Source: GCA-020348445 sp965372465
GTDB taxonomy: Archaea; Thermoplasmatota; Thermoplasmata; GCA-020350865
Assembly: GCA_965372465.1 (NCBI GenBank)
Contig: CBDVCK010000175.1
Coordinates: 1 to 7,924, forward strand
Direction of reading: 5' to 3'
Length of the DNA: 7,924 bases
Under the pieces are notes generated by a model. That model was not told the origin of the DNA and ran no database searches. It saw nothing but the letters and a program-made list of their open reading frames with translations. Below are positions 6,001-7,924 of this stretch, piece by piece. Every line of letters begins with the position of its first letter. Position 1 is the first letter of the stretch. The translations under genes and the position numbers were made by a program.

Positions 6001-7924
6001 ATATGGAAAACGAAAAGACCATTGGACTAACTCTTGATAATCTCGGTCCTGCAAGTGACATTTCTATATTTGGTGCTACTTATCGAGAAAACGAAAATGA
6101 CAGATGGAATGTGAGCAGAACAAGTACATTCATAAAAGAAGCAGATGATGTCGGAAGCGGAACATCCCAAATATGGCACAGGATATTTGGAAATGACACA
6201 GGTTTTTATTATACTGGATGGGTGTCTTTGAACCCCTTTGATCTTGACCTTCAAGATGGCAACTATACAATCGAATACTATGCTCTGGACAACCTTTTCA
6301 ATGAAGGTCTGGCAGGTTATCTTTACCTCTATTTGGATTCAGAAGCTCCGGAATCTTTCTTAACCATTGGAGAGCCAAAATACCGTCTGAGAATCACGGA
6401 TCACTGGACAGTATCAAAGAATTCATATTTTACATTGGATGCAACCGACGGCTTTGGTAGTGGGATAAAAGGTGTTTATTACTCAATATTAAATGATACA
6501 GGTGATCTGGTTGTCAACTCAGAACTATATTCCCTGCCCTTCAACCTTTCGGATTTGGGAGGAGACGGTCAATATACGATACATTACTGGTCAATAGATA
6601 ATCTCAACAATAGCGGAGAAATAAAAGAGGTTAAAGTCGAATTGGATTGCATTTCACCCGCGATAATCTATTGTTCACCAATTGGCTCGGGTAATTCTGT
6701 GGATTCTCATATCCAGGTGATTTTCAGTGAGGTTGTGAATCATGAATCAGTAAAATATGGATTCAGTTATACAGATGGTATCCAGGTATGGGACTTTCGG
6801 CATGGTTTTTTCAATTGGAACCAAAGGGTTATGACCTACTATCCTTACGAGAATCTTGCCTATGGGACCTCATATACCGTTACTATAAATACAAGCGCAA
6901 GAGATAATGTAAACAACAGACTGGATGGAAACCAAAACGGTATTTTTGAAGGTGCTAGTGATATTTATTCCTGGAGTTTTAATACCATGGATGAACCTGA
7001 TAGCACACCACCCACAATAATGAATGTTTCTCCGTATGACAATGCACAGGTTGTGGAACCGGATGATGAGATCATAATAGAATTCAGCGAGAGCATGAAC
7101 GAACTCAGTGTCGAGAATGCGTTCAGTTACACGAACGGTTTCAGGATATTTGATTCTGATGACGGTGTCTTTACATGGGAGGGAAATACCATGACATTCA
7201 CACCCAGGGCACCTTTTGATATGGAAACCGAGTATTCCATTACAATCTCAAATATCGCAAGTGATATCTCGGGTAATGGTATAACAGCAAGTTTTACCTG
7301 GCAATTCAAAACCCGGGGTGATATCGTGCCACCTGAGGTGATGAATTATTCGCCTTCCGGTGTGGGCATTTCAATAGATACCGAAATCTTCGTATCCTTT
7401 AACGAACCCGTGAATACAACTTCAGTAGAATCCGCGTTTATCATCATTCCCTATGTAAATGGTAGTTTTTCTTGGATAAATAATACTTGCGTATTTACCC
7501 CCATTTCAAACCTGGAATACAGCCTCGATTATTTTGTTATCATTGGAATAGAGGCTAAGGATATTGTAGGGAATAATATTGGATTCCCATTCCAGTTCAA
7601 CTTTACGACCCAGCCTGATACCTTTTCTCCCGCAATCATTTCTCATTTCCCCATTGGTTCCGAGGTGGAATTAAACACCGTCATTACCATCACATTTAAC
7701 GAAGCCATGGATCAAGCCTCGGTGGAGGGGGCCTTTTCTATGACACCGCTGGTTGCAGGAACCTTATCCTGGCAGAGAAATACCTTCATATTCACACCCC
7801 AAAGTCTCAATGCAAACACAAATTATACAATTACGATATCAGAGTCGGCTTTCGATCTGGTAGGAAACTTCATGCAATCTTTCTATCAATTCTCCTTTAC
7901 CACCAAAGTGGATCCATATCCACC
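1..7924 (+). CDS. Giant modular surface protein (beta-helix, Big_5, CARDB and GEPKY/OmpL47-like domains), partial at both ends
   Basis: One frame, with its first full codon at base 3, stays open for 2640 codons to base 7922; the other five frames are broken by many stops. No start codon, signal peptide, stop or C-terminal anchor lies inside the window, so the full protein is longer than 2640 residues. Domains in order are a right-handed beta-helix (1-203) with a polar cap (204-247), four Ig-like domains (253-705), six CARDB-type domains (706-1491), seven domains with GEPKY and LDN..P borders (1492-2219), and four Big_5-like domains (2220-2640). No catalytic motif or membrane helix is visible. 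Only seven cysteines occur (23, 134, 157, 1854, 2216, 2224, 2496), and about 85-90 N-X-S/T sequons were counted by hand, which fits an archaeal exported glycoprotein. AGA/AGG and ATA codons are frequent. The inferred role is an extracellular adhesin or stalk; substrate and partner are unknown. The coding call is near certain, the function is not. Confidence 0.95.
3..611 (+). other. Right-handed parallel beta-helix domain (PbH1/NosD-like), C-terminal part
   Basis: Residues 1-203 form about nine stacked coils of 22-23 residues, each of the form 'x-I/L-Y-x-N-x-x-G-I-x-x-x-x-S-x-x-N-x-I-x-x-N'. Coils begin near residues 1, 24, 46, 69, 99, 121, 143, 166 and 189. The recurring 'GI' (31-32, 54-55, 77-78, 106-107, 128-129, 151-152, 173-174) and the asparagine at coil ends are the asparagine-ladder pattern of parallel beta-helices. 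The coil at 69-98 carries an extra loop of about seven residues (about 82-91). The first coil is already in register at the window edge, so more coils lie upstream. This fold occurs in pectate-lyase-like enzymes, NosD and many exported adhesin-like proteins; in archaeal surface proteins it is usually taken as a carbohydrate-binding or structural head. I see no lyase active site, but the upstream part is missing. Confidence 0.85.
612..743 (+). other. Beta-helix C-terminal cap with acidic calcium-like loop
   Basis: Residues 204-247 run from N204-Q-W-D-D-G through G212-N-Y-W-G-D-Y-D-G220 to D224-S-N-G-I-G-D230 and P232-Y-P-I, ending D241-R-Y-P-L-V. This is the familiar end piece of NosD-like beta-helix proteins of archaea and bacteria, where tryptophan and tyrosine close the helix and the acidic DxDxNG stretch (D222, D224, N226, G227, D230) resembles an EF-hand or dockerin-type calcium loop. 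Calcium binding is inferred from spacing only. It marks the exact end of the beta-helix and the start of the Ig-like stalk. Confidence 0.8.
759..1067 (+). other. Divergent Ig-like (Big_5-like) domain 1
   Basis: Residues 253-355 keep the skeleton of the next domains: an opening 'I-I-N-S-N-P' strand (256-260), 'V-P-V-D-T-S' (268-273) where Big_5 domains have their 'VPVDTSI' strand, a central 'Y-T-W' (301-303), and 'Y-T-V-T-V' (324-328) in place of the usual 'YTVTI'. The 'FSExMN' signature is replaced by 'Y-L-S-E-S-A' (276-281), and no DGNxNG loop is present. It is the least typical member of the Ig-like set and may be adapted to pack against the beta-helix cap. Assignment rests on position and strand pattern. 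Confidence 0.6.
1329..1391 (+). other. DGNxNG acidic loop of Ig domain 2
   Basis: Residues 443-463 read L-D-G-N-S-N-G, a spacer with GSP (453-455), then D457-D-Y-S-W-S-F463. Alternating D/N side chains followed by glycine look like an EF-hand-type metal loop placed between the last two strands of the domain. Counterparts are at 561-581, 680-700 and 2307-2326. Metal binding is an inference. Confidence 0.55.
1683..1745 (+). other. DGDxNG acidic loop of Ig domain 3
   Basis: Residues 561-581 read L-D-G-D-S-N-G-T-A-E-G, then S-P and a run of three aspartates (574-576) before Y-T-W-S-F. This is the most acidic of the four copies, with five aspartates and one glutamate in 21 residues, and so the best candidate for a calcium site. 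Confidence 0.55.
2040..2102 (+). other. DGNxNG acidic loop of Ig domain 4
   Basis: Residues 680-700 read L-D-G-N-A-N-G-E-R-E-D and close with D694-S-Y-S-W-D-F700. The start and the aromatic closing strand are kept, but the middle GSP is replaced by H-T-M. It immediately precedes the first CARDB domain. Confidence 0.5.
2118..4475 (+). repeat. Six tandem CARDB-type domains
   Basis: Six modules lie at residues 706-825, 826-954, 955-1081, 1082-1211, 1212-1342 and 1343-1491. All but the first open with 'P-D-[YIL]' and a short 'V-N-G' strand. Each continues with a 'G-E-x-V-x-I-x-V-x-x-x-N-x-G' strand pair (848-865, 981-996, 1109-1124 and similar), a mid strand ending 'F-Y-N-S-T' or a variant, a 'W-x-x-P' strand, 'Y-V-x-I-x-V-D' and a closing 'E-x-N-E-x-N-N-x-F-x-L' (812-820, 940-949, 1066-1077, 1198-1206, 1327-1337, 1477-1487). 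This is the CARDB signature (cell-adhesion-related domain, a fibronectin-III/Ig-like fold), common in archaeal and bacterial surface proteins. An N-glycosylation sequon follows the mid strand in all six. The sixth copy is about 20 residues longer, with a glycine-rich insert near 1356-1378. Likely role: a flexible or extended spacer with protein- or glycan-contact potential. Confidence 0.85.
4476..5138 (+). repeat. Two diverged GEPKY/OmpL47-like domains at the array border
   Basis: Residues 1492-1594 and 1595-1712 have the outline of the following array but are degraded at the signature. The first opens with 'S-E-P-S-Y' (1501-1505) and closes 'I-V-D-D-S-P-P' (1588-1594). The second opens with 'G-E-P-Y-Y' (1601-1605), contains 'Y-Y-K-I' (1648-1651) where later copies have 'E-Y-R-V', and closes with 'D-G-F-Y-G-I-W' (1681-1687), 'D-N-L-G' (1692-1695) and 'L-D-N-T-N-P' (1707-1712). 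The second copy is longer (118 residues) because of a serine- and proline-rich insert near 1620-1640. They form the joint between the CARDB array and the regular array. Confidence 0.65.
5139..6659 (+). repeat. Five regular GEPKY domains of about 100 residues (OmpL47-like/Ig-like)
   Basis: Modules lie at residues 1713-1817, 1818-1916, 1917-2016, 2017-2116 and 2117-2219, and the middle three are 99, 100 and 100 residues long. Each has 'G-E/D-P-K-Y' (1719-1723, 1824-1828, 1923-1927, 2123-2127; replaced by 'G-A-T-Y' at 2024-2027), a 'W-x-V-S' or 'N-I-T/S' strand, 'D-D-G-x-G-S-G' (1849-1853 and similar), 'I-x-Y-R' (1755-1758, 1859-1862, 1958-1960), a 'G-W' strand, 'D-G-x-Y-T-I-x-Y-R-x-x-D-N-L-G-N' (clearest 1985-2000) and a closing 'L-D-N-x-x-P'. 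Such repeats are annotated as OmpL47-type or Ig-like domains in surface proteins. They are inferred to be rigid spacers; no enzyme motif is seen. Confidence 0.75.
6660..7922 (+). repeat. Four Big_5/SbsA-like Ig domains (block B), last one at the window edge
   Basis: Modules lie at residues 2220-2334, 2335-2440, 2441-2539 and 2540-2640. The 'F-S-E-x-M-N-x-x-S-V-E-x-A-F' signature is clear at 2361-2374 and 2565-2578 ('F-N-E-A-M-D'), modified at 2466-2479 ('F-N-E-P-V-N') and weakest at 2241-2254. The 'W-x-x-N-T-x-x-F-T-P' strand appears at 2392-2401, 2491-2500 and 2590-2599, and 'Y-T-V/I-T-I' at 2290-2294 and 2608-2612. The first copy keeps the acidic 'LDGNQNG' loop of block A; the other three lack it and are shorter, with 'D-I-S-G-N' or 'D-I/L-V-G-N' in its place. 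The final copy is nearly complete by base 7922 and continues into 'V-D-P-Y-P', so further modules or an anchor probably follow. Confidence 0.8.
6921..6980 (+). other. DGNxNG acidic loop of Ig domain 5
   Basis: Residues 2307-2326 read L-D-G-N-Q-N-G-I-F-E-G and close with D2320-I-Y-S-W-S-F2326. It is one residue shorter than the block A copies and matches them closely although 1600 residues of other modules lie between. This ties the two Ig blocks together. Confidence 0.55.

Noticed and set aside
1730..7309. Short open frames on the - strand (for example 1730-1960, 2916-3233, 5314-5577)
   Set aside because: All are antisense to well-defined CARDB, Ig or GEPKY domains, are 60-105 residues long and have no recognisable motif.
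1..7924. CRISPR array, diversity-generating or nucleotide tandem repeats
   Set aside because: Repeats are visible only at the protein level with spacing of 99-150 codons. No near-identical direct or inverted DNA repeats were found by eye.

Overview
The whole window lies inside one enormous protein gene on the + strand. The frame whose first full codon starts at base 3 has no stop codon through base 7922, which gives 2640 consecutive residues. Neither the start nor the stop of the gene is in the window. Residue n below is encoded by bases 3n to 3n+2. I translated this frame codon by codon, and both strands hold nothing else I would defend as a gene, RNA, promoter, terminator, mobile element or CRISPR array.

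The protein is a modular extracellular surface protein. In order it has: (1) the C-terminal part of a right-handed parallel beta-helix of the PbH1/NosD-like type (residues 1 to about 203), closed by an aromatic, acidic 'GNYWGDYDG / DSNGIGD / PYPI' cap (204-247); (2) four Ig-like domains, the first divergent and the others of the Big_5/SbsA-like type (253-705); (3) six CARDB-type domains (706-1491); (4) seven domains of about 100 residues, most opening with 'GEPKY' and closing with 'LDN..P', resembling those annotated as OmpL47-type or Ig-like (1492-2219); (5) four more Big_5-like domains (2220-2640), the last running off the window. That makes at least 21 beta-sandwich-like modules behind a beta-helix head.

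The organism is most likely an archaeon, and a Thermoplasmatota-like euryarchaeote is my best guess. Arginine is mostly AGA/AGG, ATA is common for isoleucine, GC looks moderate, cysteine is very rare (7 in 2640), and there are roughly 85-90 N-X-S/T sequons by hand count. Beta-helix, CARDB and Big_5 modules are often combined in archaeal exported proteins. A bacterium is not excluded.

I infer a long glycosylated stalk, probably anchored at an end outside the window, that carries a beta-helix able to contact a surface or glycan. The most striking patterns are a sequon at the same place in all six CARDB domains, a similar one in five of the seven GEPKY domains, and an acidic DGNxNG loop shared by Ig domains in two blocks 1.6 kb of protein-free reading (about 1600 residues) apart. 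The repeats are conserved as protein but not as DNA, so the array is old and maintained at the protein level.
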